From positions 540,062-604,061 of the forward strand of contig NW_019775458.1 of the NCBI RefSeq assembly GCF_001039355.2: a stretch of 64,000 nt of DNA, given 5' to 3'. This document shows positions 12,338 to 23,013 of this stretch, in pieces. Below the pieces are notes generated by a model, which ran no database searches, had not been told where the DNA came from, and saw nothing but the letters and a program-made list of their open reading frames with translations. A program made the translations under genes and the position numbers. Source of the stretch: Lingula anatina. Taxonomy: Eukaryota > Brachiopoda > Lingulata > Lingulida > Lingulidae. The number at the start of each line of letters is the position of its first letter. Positions within the stretch are counted from its first letter, which is position 1.

Positions 12338-13729
12338 CTGAAGAAAGAAAAAAAAGTTAACATTTTGGAGAGAAAGAGAGAGAGAGAGGGAGAGAGAGGG
12401 AGAGAGAGAAATGGTTGGTGGCAGAATGGGATGGAAGTTATAAGAAGCATTTCCCATACTTTTCAAAATCACAATGTTTGAATGAGGACACCACAAGATT
12501 GTACATGTATGTCTGACTAGTTAAAAACTAAATACAACTAATACAAAAACATTCCAGCAATCTTACCATTCCCATAAGCCCAATCATCATTAAGACGATG
12601 TCGCACTTTCTGGTAGATAGCAGACATCGTTTTCATGTTACTTTTTCTCCACTGCCTTCCCAGATATTTTGTCTGCATTTTAAGTAGCTTCAACACATAG
12701 AGCTGCATCATAGCATGCTTCACCTTCAATGATCTCTTCAAAATTGGGGCAGATTTGAAAACCACCAGCATCTGAAAAATACACTACCATATTATAACAA
12801 AAAAGTTGTCGAAAAGTAAATAAGTGAAGATAAAATAACAAATGAAATGCTCAAACCGAGTAAAACTATTCATTTTCTGATCTTCCATGAATTTTCAAAT
12901 TCTGTCTTTGAAAGTGATATGACCCATCTATATGAAATGCCCCAAAATTAGATTTTTTCTCTTTATTAAGTTTTGTCAGTTATTGACAAAAGGACAAAAA
13001 TATGACTTTTTTGGGGGGGGGGGGGGAGAAGATACTTAATTTCTTTTTCCACATGATTCAAACATTTGATTCCACTTAGATGAAAACAAAGGAAAACCTA
13101 TATACCATTGTTCTTGAATGCTTCCATTTTGTCAGCTTGTTCAGAATTCGTAGGAGGTTGATACATGAGAAGAGATTCCTCCAACAAAACTGCAGATCAT
13201 CACCTGCCTCCTATAAAGAAAAATATTTTAAATATATATTCAGTTTTAAAGTTTGTGTGCATCTGTTACTTATCTTTACATGAGACAGGAGCATTGCAAT
13301 TGTTTGTTGATCACAGAAAAGCTCAACTGTTTTTTTATTACTATCACTGATATCATAATCATTATTGGCTGACATTATTATTATGAACATTATTATAAGC
13401 TTATATATATATATATATATTGCATAATGAATCTGGAAAACCAGGTCAATCATCAAGAATTTGTAGGTAAATTCAAATTTCTATCAAAATAAATAAATAA
13501 ATAAAAGTCTCCCCACTGACCAGGCTCTCTGCTGTGAGCTCAGGTTGGTCACCAATCACACACACTGGGAAATCTAACAGTGGGATGCTGAAACAGACCA
13601 AAAAAATTATCATGTAAAATTTATTTCCCATTCTCACAGTCATTATCATTAACAAACTGCATTGTCGTCATCACCAGACTTTCATTATCATTATTAACCA
13701 TCCAGTAATGAACATCACTGTTATCATCA

Positions 13730-13801
<72 letters not shown>

Positions 13802-16800
13802 GTCTTACTTGTTTTTAGCTCCAACATATGACATAATATTTTGATTGAAGAACTTCAGCACCAGGGGTATGCAGTTGGCAAACACCAAGTGTTGACTCAT
13901 GTACTCAAACTAAAACAAATTCCACACAAACAACAAACATTATAATTACTTAATAAATATGGATTTAAATTCTAATCATGTTTATTCATACTCTTAATAA
14001 CATAGCACATATGTATATCTAAAATTGTTATTGCTAAAGTAAATAAATATCTAGAATAAATTTATTAAGAATGTTCTGAAAATGTTTATGGCCATCGTTC
14101 AAAAATACCGATAATGTACTTCCACCTGGATAAAGTATTTCCTACATTTTGAAAATTTAATTTTCAATCTGTACATATCAGACCGAGTGAGACAAAATTT
14201 GAGCACCAACTCAAAGAACTTATGATTATCATTATTTAATTATCAAAATCAAAAAGGAAAATGACCCTCCAATCTATTTCCCAATCTCAGCCTGGCTGTC
14301 ACATACCTGATAAATGTGATTCAGTTTAAAATGCTTCAGTAGTAAGAGTAGCAGTCCAGAGATGGCCTTGACAATGACTTCCTTGTGCCTGTTCACATCT
14401 ATCCCCAGTTTCATAGACTGAAGAACTGTGGTCCTAGAAAGATTTTCAAATATCTCACCTCAATACTGTCAATATCTGTTGTGTTTTATATAGTTTACCA
14501 GTTAATGAAGCACATAGACTATTACATCTTTATTTATATTATAGAAACAAGTCACAATGGCTATATGTACAGACTACCATCTGAACAGAAAATTGAATTT
14601 TTCTAGACATTTCTATACCTTTTTCTAAATCATCAAGGTACACCAAATCCAAAACCACTGACAAAATTACAATCCATAAACCTGTTTACCTCACACTGCT
14701 TGCCTTTAATCATTCCATGCATTATAATTAGAGTTCCCTTAACCAAGGCAAGGGATCTTAAGCCTGGTTTGTAATATATTCCTATCTCTGCAGTGAAGCA
14801 TTAGTAGTGCTGATGCCCTTGAACAAACTTTCCTAGCAGAGAATAGATTTTAATCAAGATGCACTGTGTAAATAACACTAGATCTAATTAATGTACTCAC
14901 GGCATCTCCTCTGGTAAAACATCAGCCAAGATGTTGATTGAGTCTGTCTTGGCTTTTGAAGTAGGTGCTGCCGCCAAGAGGATTTTCAATAGTGCAATCT
15001 GGAACAGAAGGATATGGATGCAAACAAAGCAAATAATAACATGCCTTTTTTAAATGAGATATACTGCCTTATAATGTGTCAGTGTATGGTCTTGCTGAAA
15101 CCCATTGATGTTTTTAAAGGTGAACTGTATCAAGTGTAATTGTGTATTAGAATTTTTTTTAATGTTATGAAATAATTTATTATTATTATTAGTTACTATG
15201 ATTATGTCCAAGCACAAAAACTCACCATGTACTGGGGTAAGTTGGGCAGCATTGCCTGGTACAAAATCTCTGCTGGTGTCACTGGAACATTTGTTTCCGG
15301 CTGAAAATTCATTTAGTTTATTCACAAAAGGATAGACTACCTAGCATTAACAGACACATATGCTTGACTATTTGCTTACTTTTATTATTTTGTTAAAAGT
15401 CTTTGTACCTGTATTTTGTACATGGTTGATGAGAGTAAATGATCTAAATCTGAAACAAAAACTGTTTACACTGAAAACAAATGTTACTGATATCTTTATC
15501 TGTTCAGGGATGTTATGTATATTTTGTAAATTTAGGATAACATATTAAAATACACTGCACAATTTTGACCTACAAACTACCAGTTTTAGTACATCTTGAA
15601 GTAAATGTTCTAAACACAACAATACTCAACACAAGATGGTTACTATGACAACACTGGCATAACAGAATAACAAAGCCAAGCATTTACCATAGACAGAGGA
15701 TTTCTGGATATTTCTTCTTCTCTTTTTATCTGTATTTCTGCCAGAGATGTGTACAGATGCTGAAAAGTAAGTATGTATGTATGTATGTATAATAAAACAA
15801 AACAAATGAAATATGAAAAATATGAAAAATATACATCTCGTTCACATTTAAGTACTTTTATAAAATGTTAAGATCTGCATAAAATGCTATAATATTTCTT
15901 TCACATAAATTTTAGGCTCCTGGGCTAAGTTTAAAAACAAAAGCTGACTACACAAAGCGGCCTTGCAATATTGGTGTTATAGTTTTGAAGAATTACTCGC
16001 CGTATTTGGCATTAGTTAAGATAATTGCAATTTTCTCAAGGGGTTTTGTTTATAGATAGAAATTTAGTATGAAATCTCTAAGATTTTTTGTGAAATGCAA
16101 ATTGGTAGAGAAGTTGCTGATAATGGGGGTTAGTTTCTAATTATTGAAAAAAAAAATTCAGGGTGCAGCAAAAGCAATTCCAAACTCACCTGTTTCAGCA
16201 CCTTGACCCCCTCATGTATAGGCTGAGGTAACCCAGCCATAGAGTTCAGATCTCCTCGGATTGTAAGACCAACAAACTTGGCCCTGGTGTGCTCCAAGAA
16301 CAATTCCAGGTCTTTTTGTCTGAAAAAAAAAAAAGATGATTTAAATCATGCAGCATTATACTTCTCAATGTACTGATAATAACAAAAATTAAAATACTAT
16401 TTCAGTAGGTGTTTTTTAATTTTACCATCTTTGTAACTTTGTAAATTGTTGATTTTAATGTACTACTTGGTATGTTTTTAGAAACATTAGCAAATATCAT
16501 CTGATATTGCAAAATTTTAAGTGAATACAACCACCAAATCAACATTGTTTCCTGAAAATGTCATAACAATCTGCTATTAAAAACAAAGAAACAAACAAAC
16601 AATAATAATAATAAAATGTCACAAAATGGTTAGTTCCTGCAAATATCAGCAGGGCACTGAAATAAAAAAAAACATTAAAATTATGAAATAAAAGAACTCA
16701 GTAACAAAAACATGGGAAACTGGAACTGAGAAATTATGCCATATACGTATATGACAGGGCCTATTCACAGCCAAGTTTCTTGCTGTATATTTTTTCCCCC

Positions 16801-18667
16801 ATAACAGCCGTATGTGCACAGCAAATTCAGCACAATAAACTGTAACAAAAATCTCTGGATAAAGACAATTCTTCTAAACTGGCCAAATCCAACTAGTCTC
16901 TGTTGAAATTTAAATGTGAATAGGCCCATTCTCATACCTGGCTTTAGGAGTCCAAAGCAAATAATCTGGCTCAGAAGGAAGGGTGCTCTGAGCACGATCA
17001 ACGATAGAGCACCTCTTTTTTTGACGTCTTAGTGCCTTGATAAAAAATAACCTAAATGCATTTTGATGATTTAAATTTTTGTTCAGTCTTTTGGCATGAA
17101 TTGATGATATTTTTCATCATAAAAAAAAAGACTTTTTCCAATTTGTAAATTGCCTGAAACCTACCTTACACATTCAACCATAAATTTTTTGATCCAAATA
17201 TTGATCATTTTATTATAAAATCTGCTGGTAAAACATCTAGAAACAATTGTAATCAAACAATTTTTTAATAAGTAAAAATAAAACTTTCTGATATTTGATT
17301 GCTGATTACTCATGCATAGCAAAGAAGTTTACAAGGAGGAAAATCAAATCACAATCTAATGGAGGACTCAAAAGGAGATATAGCATTCTGCAATAATAAA
17401 AAAGGACACTCAATTTGTCAACTATCATGATGACAATAAAAAAATTGTCAAATCCATTACCACTCACCTGACTTTAGGTATCCATGGCAACCCCTTACTG
17501 GTAGGTATGGGCGGGGTCTCAGGTCTTGGGGTCTCTGGGCGTGGTGAGGGGGGTTGGATAGGGTCATCTTCACTCCCCTCCTTACTAGCCTCTATTTCCC
17601 TAGTGATCTCGTCATCCATACTTTCAAATGGATCCTCCATGCTGCTCTGTTTTACTAGACCCTGGCATGAGACAATTTTAAAGAAATAAAGCCTCTGCAC
17701 AAATAGAATTTCATTACATAGCCACCACCGTGACGATGTTAAAGATGCATATGAAGTCAATTTTTTGTCACAAAAGCCAGCCAAATGCCAGTATATAGTT
17801 GCCAACAGCATACCTAACTAAGAGAATTACCAAAAGGCATTATTTAATATTGCCCGAAAAATGATATTTGCATGGATTTTTCTGCTAGCTTTCTATGCTG
17901 TAGGTAAATGGGACAGAAAAGTAGGTCAGATAAATAGGTAAAATTTCTGACCAAAATTTTAAAGAAAGGAGCAGTGCCAGTCTAAACTCTTTTATGGCTG
18001 ATTGAGTGATTTATTCAATTTATCCCTTGGTATGTCGAATTTATTCGAGTTGTACAAGAAACTAGTAGAAGGGAACCCATACTCACCGACGCTCAGTTCA
18101 TATGTACGTTTAAGTATATTCATATTTTCAAACAGATCACCACTTCGGAAAAAAACTTTATCTTTAGGTGACCATGTTAGTATGTGTAAGTACAAAATAA
18201 ACTGATCATCAAATAAATGCTTTGAAAGCACATAATAAATTGATCAGATAGAGGGAATACAGCAATAAGTAATTACATCTTGAAAATACAGAGTGGAAAA
18301 GGTGGCTACCTTTTTATTATTATTTCCTCTATAATTCCTTTTAGGCAGTTGCTGTTCTATGAGATCTGCAGCAGAGGCGGGAGGTGAGGCGGCCCTCATG
18401 TGACGGCACACAGCATGAGTGTTTTCAGTCAGAGGAGGAAGGTTTTCATCTGCGCGTTTTTTGTTCTTCATGTCGTGTACTTCATCTAACCCACCAAGAG
18501 ATGTCTTGAAGAATAAAAGGAGACCCAGAAATAATTTCAAAAGTTTTAACAAAGATGATTGAATTAATCTCACAGCCTCCAAAAATGAACTGTACAATCA
18601 ATCAATCAATACAATCAATCAGGCTATCTAATTATTTCTTAGAACTGATAACTTCAGACAAAGTATG

Positions 18668-18710
<43 letters not shown>

Positions 18711-21700
18711 ATCCACTCACCAGTACAGATTTCCACAAAACCAAGAGGACTTTTTTCATGGGGAAATGTGGGGCACTGCCACTGCAGAACTTGGTGACCA
18801 TATTAAAGAGGACAATGGCCAGAGGGTCCTCCCCACTGACCGGCTGACCTGGACACAGGTGAAAATGGACACAGTTAAGTGCACTTTATTTAAAATAAAA
18901 CATTAAAAAGTTAAACAGGGATGAGAATACCATTTAGTGGAAAAGTCAGAAAATATATCTTGGGGTTCAGGGGGCTGCCAAGGCCAATGATATTTTGGGC
19001 TCCCAAAAAGTTGGAAGTCTGCTGATAGTCAGTAAAATTTCACCCCTGGTTAATATTATACCCTTTGGATGGAGGGGGCAGAGACAGAATGGAGGGGGGG
19101 GGGGGATGGGAGAGAGGGGGGGGGGGGGGGGGGGAGAGAGAATTTGTTTTTGCCAAAATAGGTTCAAAGCAATAAGATTATGTTATAAGAGTAAGCCATT
19201 TGAACTTGTTTCAGTACCAATAAGTTAACAAAAACTTGGTCATGTTTGTACTCATTTCAGGAAACACAGATGCTATTTCCTCATTCTATCAAATTTCAAA
19301 TCTTATAAATCAACCCAAAGAAAAAATTCAAAGTTTTGCTTTATGGCTTAAACAACTGAGGAAAATATGGGAGGAATGCATATCATTACCAAGTTCCAAT
19401 TTGAAATTAGTTTGTAGCTGCTTTTTTTCATCTGAATCATTTTCATCATCAATCCGCATGGTCTCTATCATGATGTAAAGAGCATTCAGGATAACTCTGA
19501 AATAAATTGGAAATAAAATCATGAAAATCAAAAGGAAATAATCATTATATAAAAATTGTCCAATTTTTTTGTCCTAAGAAAATTTCCCCACTTCTTCAAA
19601 ATTATTTTTTACCAGATAATAAACACTTGACCAACTGAAAATCTAAACAATAATTAATGAAATAATATAAAAAATAAAATAAACAAATTATGTAAAGAAA
19701 TTAAGTAAAATAAAAATCATGACATCTTTACAGTCATATACTGTCTATTAAAAATATATATCAATTGGTCAAACAAGACTTAACTATCTTGTCCATATAA
19801 CCTAAGCTGTACCAACCTAAGATCCGTACTGTCAGCAAGAGACACAGCTGGTTTCCTTAAAGCAACAGAGGCAGCTAGACCATTCCTGAAAAAGAAAGGT
19901 AATTAATAACACCAATTCATTACATCAAATGAGTAACTGGCTACTGAAATCAATGCTGGAACATGTAATTTTCGAAATAACAGAAACACACCTGGTACCA
20001 ATATTTTAAAAACATTTTTTCCTTCATAAACTTTCTGGATTTTTGACACAATGTCTCAAAAACTGACTACGACCTACAATATCTTTTACAGAAATAAATG
20101 TCACAATCATATTTTAATTTGAGCCAGCTTGCTGAAAATTGTAATTGTAGCAAAATCCACGATTTTTGAAATTTCTATCTAAAATTAAAGACCCATTGGC
20201 AGTCTTCACTTCTTTTGTGAAGCCATCCTCTGCTACTTACTCCATCTCCATGTTAAGCAGCTCAATAAGGGCTTGGAATGCTCCACAGGTGTACAGCAAG
20301 AACACATGATAGCGGCACCAGTAAGCCTGATCTTCTTCATGATCACATTCACCAAAGAAGCCTGTTAAATAATAAGGTTAACATGTTAATAAAAGATACT
20401 GTAATATACCTGAGTACATAAATATTTGAATGATAGGACTATCCTTGGACTGAGTACAGCATTGGACTGGTGAGTAAACCTAGCTCACTCACCCTGTAAC
20501 AAGTGGAGCATGACAAAATAGTTCACTTACATTGTAACAAGTAGAACAGGGACCTTGTAACCTACCTCACTCACCCTGTAGTCATCAGAACAGTGACCTT
20601 AGAACCAAGCTAACTCACCCTGTGACAAGTACAGCCAGGACCTGACAATCTAGCTCACTTACCCCAGAGGCGGATTGAGGCCGTCTCTTGGGTCTTGGAA
20701 GATGGTAAGATTTAAAGGTTTACATTGATGGGTATCTAAATTTTTCTGTCAGAAGACAGTTAAAAATGGAAGATGGATCGACAAAGATAATTCGGAAGAC
20801 TGTCAGAAAATATCTCACCTTGTAAAAAATAGAGCAGGGACCTGAAAACCCTGTAACAAGTGCAGCAGGGACCTGACAGCTTAGCTCACTTACTCTGTAT
20901 CAAGTAGAACAGGGGCCTTAAAACCTAGCTCACTTACCCTGTAACAAGTACAGCAGGAGCCCTAGAACCTACCCCACTTACCCTGTAACAAGTACAGCAG
21001 GGGCCCTAGAACCTATCTCACTTACCCTGTAACAAGCACAGCAGGGGCCTTAGAACCTAGCTCACTTACCCTGTAGCAAGTAGAGTAGAGACCTGACAGC
21101 CTCCATCCTGGCCTGCCTGTTGGAGACCTCTATTGTGTCTAGGAGCCTCAGGATGTGCATCTTTCTGGCAGCCTCATTCAGGTCTGTCCACTTCTGTTTT
21201 GCTGTTACACAGAACAATTATATTATATATTGTTATATAATATAAAACAAATAATGATGGTTAATCCAATTCTTTGAAATCACACAAGGCATGAAAGTTA
21301 TGATTTAAACTGCCAAGAAATTCTGTTATGCTATTGCTATTTCTAAAAATTTGTAAAACGTTTTAAGCATCACTGTCTTTTCTGTCACACATATTTTAAC
21401 AGTAAGACAGCCTCAGGTAACATTAGATTTAAAAATACTAACTCGGCACTTAACTACTCTGGCATAAATTCATATCTTGTACATCTTTTTACAATCTAAT
21501 CCAGGCTAGACTAAAAAGGATTGTACACCTATCCCAGGGACATTTTTTGTTAATGTACATGAAATTTCTCGCAAATATCAAAATGTTTGAAGTAAAGTTT
21601 TATAGTCTAAGATTTACTCACTGATTCTTTCCAAATATTCCTCGAAGCATTTTCTGTTTTGATAAAACTCACTTTCTTCTGTATAGCTGTAAAGTTCTGT

Positions 21701-22693
21701 AAAAACATATGAATAATTACAAAACATGTGGACTATAACAAACTTCTAGCAAATCAATAAATGATGCAGTATATTACAACAGCTTATTTCACATACATGC
21801 AACAAGATCATTAGGGTCAGCTTGATTGTTTGTCCTCATGTCCTTTATGCTTTAGTATATCAGATACACCATTCATTATCAATGTGTATATGACATCAGT
21901 TACTTAAACATCTTATGATCTCTTGCTGTATCTTTTACTTTTACGCGAAGAGAACCTTGATTTCCTTGCAACTGATAAACCACACCTGTACATTACTGAT
22001 ATCTAACAAAAAATATTGAAAAGCTGGATGTAAAGAGAATATGTATTATAGTAAATGACCTATTCATTTCAGATAAAACAAAATAAATAAATAAAATAAT
22101 CCTTGAATAAAAAAATATTATAAAAATACCTGATATTTCCAAATTGTATTTATCAGCATCATCATATATAAACTCCAGGTCTGGCGACTCACTGTTGGTC
22201 TGATAAACAAAATGAAAGTATATCTTATGACTAAAAAAGTAATTGGATGACACGTTAAATGTAATGATTATTTTAAAAAATAGTAACGTTAATTTCACGC
22301 TAGCTTTAAATTGATGCATTCATTGCAAGTTGTGCTAGACGACAGAAACATAAAGGTGATCATCACTTACTTTCACTGCATAGCTTACACACGGTTTTTA
22401 TTAATCTTATTTTTAATTTCTTGAATAAGAATGGGGCTGATATCTTCACTGATCTAAATTAAATTTCAAGACGTCAGAATGAAATTTTCAAGTGTCAAAT
22501 TCTGACGTGAACAATTAATTCAAAGAGCTCGATGTAGTGAGAGATTTCTAGTATTCAACTAAGTAAATATGCTTAATTAAGACCTGTTTCGCATTACCTC
22601 TGAATCTCTTCGCTGCCGACGGAGTAACTCCCTCAATTTTGGTAAACCACCTCTTCCTCGCCCAGCTCCGCCAGCTCCACTGGAGCCGTCCAT
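12087..22693 (-). CDS. STRIP: Striatin-interacting protein (STRIP/FAM40 family), complete, 20 coding exons
   Basis: STRIP proteins are the scaffold of the STRIPAK complex (striatin, PP2A, MOB4, GCK-type kinases), acting in Hippo signalling, the cytoskeleton and axonal transport. Exons joined from 22693 down to 12087 give 2418 nt: 805 codons and a stop, close to the ~800-840 residues of animal STRIPs. Every junction has GT-AG ends and matching phase. The N-terminal domain starts near ESPDLEF (about residue 36) and includes LYSYTE and [10 protein letters not shown] variable acidic, Pro-rich linker follows (about 310-395), then the C-terminal domain with [49 protein letters not shown] and [17 protein letters not shown]. 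An extra exon at 16938-17035 can replace exon 10. The gene is divergent from an AHCYL gene 218 bp away. Whether it is the single ancestral STRIP needs a genome search, but family membership is certain. Confidence 0.97.
12567..12771 (-). CDS. STRIP: STRIP exon 19
   Basis: From TTTTTCAG to the donor GTAAGA; 205 nt, residues 655-722 plus one base. It reads [18 protein letters not shown] through [14 protein letters not shown] and is nearly invariant against vertebrate STRIPs. Confidence 0.96.
13106..13210 (-). CDS. STRIP: STRIP exon 18
   Basis: Acceptor TTTATAG, donor GTATAT; 105 nt in phase 0, reading [16 protein letters not shown] and [12 protein letters not shown]. The donor is weaker than its neighbours. 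Confidence 0.94.
13521..13587 (-). CDS. STRIP: STRIP exon 17
   Basis: Acceptor TGTTTCAG, donor GTCAGT; 67 nt, reading [22 protein letters not shown] after completing an Asn codon. Joining to exon 18 restores the family motif ELTAESLEAGD, which fixes the donor choice. Confidence 0.93.
13732..13798. repeat. (GA)n microsatellite in a STRIP intron
   Basis: Pure run of about 67 bp in the 221-bp intron between STRIP exons 16 and 17, about 10 nt from the exon 16 donor; it takes up nearly a third of that intron. Confidence 0.95.
13809..13909 (-). CDS. STRIP: STRIP exon 16
   Basis: Acceptor TGTTTTAG, donor GTAAGA; 101 nt, reading [20 protein letters not shown] and then [16 protein letters not shown] microsatellite lies within the intron just beyond its donor. 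Confidence 0.94.
14307..14433 (-). CDS. STRIP: STRIP exon 15
   Basis: Acceptor TTTCTAG, donor GTATGT; 127 nt, reading [20 protein letters not shown] and on to [10 protein letters not shown] (residues 521-563). Confidence 0.95.
14901..14998 (-). CDS. STRIP: STRIP exon 14
   Basis: Acceptor TGTTCCAG, donor GTGAGT; 98 nt, reading [20 protein letters not shown] then [12 protein letters not shown]. This is the most conserved STRIP segment. Confidence 0.96.
15226..15300 (-). CDS. STRIP: STRIP exon 13
   Basis: Acceptor TTTTCAG, donor GTGAGT; 75 nt in phase 0, reading [25 protein letters not shown]. Confidence 0.94.
15688..15759 (-). CDS. STRIP: STRIP exon 12
   Basis: Acceptor CTTTTCAG, donor GTAAAT; 72 nt in phase 0, reading [24 protein letters not shown]. 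Confidence 0.92.
16190..16319 (-). CDS. STRIP: STRIP exon 11
   Basis: Acceptor TTTTTTCAG, donor GTGAGT; 130 nt. Its first base completes the Arg codon begun by exon 10 or by the alternative exon. It reads [20 protein letters not shown] and on to [15 protein letters not shown]. Confidence 0.95.
16938..17035 (-). CDS. STRIP: STRIP alternative exon 10B (candidate mutually exclusive exon)
   Basis: An unannotated-looking exon sits between exons 10 and 11. With acceptor TTTATCAAG it starts in phase 0 and with donor GTATGA it ends in phase 2, exactly as exon 10 does. It encodes [20 protein letters not shown] then [12 protein letters not shown] plus the shared Arg. Its ends resemble exon 10: ALRRQ versus GLVKQ, and LLWTPKAR versus LPWIPKVR. 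It lacks the acidic Pro-rich linker, so the product would have 773 residues. Including both exons gives a stop two codons into 10B. A second acceptor, ACTAAG at 17028, would instead make it a 90-nt in-frame cassette. The weak AAG acceptor and lack of transcript evidence limit confidence. Confidence 0.7.
17468..17661 (-). CDS. STRIP: STRIP exon 10 (10A)
   Basis: Acceptor ATGCCAG, donor GTGAGT; 194 nt from phase 0 to phase 2. It reads [20 protein letters not shown], then an acidic stretch, a duplicated RPETP motif, and KGLPWIPKV. The KGLPW-PKVR end is the family hallmark; the linker is variable between species. Confidence 0.95.
18310..18504 (-). CDS. STRIP: STRIP exon 9
   Basis: Acceptor TTCTTCAAG, donor GTAGCC; 195 nt in phase 0. 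It reads [18 protein letters not shown] and the conserved [17 protein letters not shown], ending in an Asn-rich basic tail. Confidence 0.94.
18668..18712. repeat. (AAAT)n microsatellite next to a STRIP splice donor
   Basis: Tetranucleotide run that begins about 8 nt inside the intron following STRIP exon 8, directly after its GTGAGT donor. Confidence 0.95.
18721..18848 (-). CDS. STRIP: STRIP exon 8
   Basis: Acceptor TGTCCAG, donor GTGAGT; 128 nt, reading [20 protein letters not shown] and [18 protein letters not shown]. Confidence 0.95.
19390..19496 (-). CDS. STRIP: STRIP exon 7
   Basis: Acceptor ATTTCAG, donor GTAATG; 107 nt, reading [20 protein letters not shown] and [10 protein letters not shown] Ser/Asp/Glu-rich insert replaces the vertebrate loop. 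Confidence 0.93.
19817..19885 (-). CDS. STRIP: STRIP exon 6
   Basis: Acceptor TTTTTCAG, donor GTTGGT; 69 nt, reading [22 protein letters not shown]. The donor is weak, but phase and the SLADSTDLR motif fix it. Confidence 0.93.
20241..20361 (-). CDS. STRIP: STRIP exon 5
   Basis: Acceptor TTTAACAG, donor GTAAGT; 121 nt, reading [20 protein letters not shown] and [11 protein letters not shown]. The short intron before it is almost wholly minisatellite. Confidence 0.94.
20480..21060. repeat. 44-bp minisatellite carrying copies of a STRIP 5' splice site
   Basis: About ten imperfect 44-bp units fill the intron between STRIP exons 4 and 5. On the minus strand each reads roughly CTTGTTACAGGGTAAGTGAG followed by a CTAGGTTCTAAGGCCCCTG-like tail. 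The real exon 4 end and donor (21050-21095) is itself the first unit of the array. A hAT-like MITE at 20665-20817 interrupts it. The units nearest the exon are most alike and those nearest exon 5 most diverged. Confidence 0.9.
20665..20817. mobile_element. hAT-like MITE, second copy, inverted, one end lost
   Basis: Starts CAGAGGCGGATTGAGG and ends GTCAGAAAATATCTC. Over its length it is the reverse complement of the 11459-11626 element, but the terminal TIR at the high-coordinate end is missing. It lies inside the splice-site minisatellite. Confidence 0.8.
21070..21201 (-). CDS. STRIP: STRIP exon 4
   Basis: Acceptor TGTAACAG, donor GTAAGT; 132 nt, reading [20 protein letters not shown] and [13 protein letters not shown]. 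Its last ~24 bases and donor are repeated in the following intron. Confidence 0.94.
21622..21696 (-). CDS. STRIP: STRIP exon 3
   Basis: Acceptor TTTACAG, donor GTGAGT; 75 nt, reading [30 protein letters not shown] is a family hallmark. Confidence 0.94.
22130..22199 (-). CDS. STRIP: STRIP exon 2
   Basis: Acceptor TTATCAG, donor GTATTT; 70 nt, reading [30 protein letters not shown] matches the start of the conserved N-terminal domain. Confidence 0.94.
22598..22693 (-). CDS. STRIP: STRIP exon 1 (start)
   Basis: ATG at 22691-22693 starts a Gly/Arg-rich leader ([16 protein letters not shown]) and continues [16 protein letters not shown] to donor GTAATG. The RQRRDSE end fits vertebrate QRKDSE just before the conserved domain. 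No acceptor-like site upstream keeps this frame open. Confidence 0.88.
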
Positions 22694-22911
22694 CTTGGAT
22701 TTTGTGTACAAGACATGTGCTGCCACCTATGATTATTTCACAAAAACTAAAGCGACAGTCTGCTATAAAAACGCACTCAAACACTGAAGCCAAGCTCAGT
22801 CGTTAAGTTAAAAAGTTCATAAATCTGTTCGTAATCTGAATTAAAAAGGATAAAATCTGCCGTGGGGTATTTCGAAAAAAGTTTTGATCACATGGTCTCA
22901 CAGCTGTGAAA
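22694..22911. promoter_or_regulatory. candidate bidirectional promoter between STRIP and AHCYL
   Basis: Only 218 bp separate the two divergent start codons. There is no clear TATA box at a sensible distance for either gene. Both start codons lie in an ATGG context (AAAATGGCGGAC for AHCYL, CCAAGATGGACGG for STRIP) that resembles YY1 sites found at the 5' ends of many TATA-less housekeeping genes. Bidirectional activity is an inference. Confidence 0.6.
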
Positions 22912-23013
22912 ATGGCGGACGAAGATCACGACTCCGAAGATGCCGTTGTTTCAGAAAAATCAAGGGCAAAAGTAACTGACCACAAACTTATTGGTGATGA
23001 GGCCCAAGCAAGG
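22912..23013 (+). CDS. AHCYL: AHCYL exon 1 (upstream promoter)
   Basis: ATG in AAAATGGCGGAC context; 34 codons reading MADEDHDSEDAVVSEKSRAK then VTDHKLIGDEAQAR to donor GTAAGT, phase 0. The leader is acidic and Ser-containing with no domain. Confidence 0.75.
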
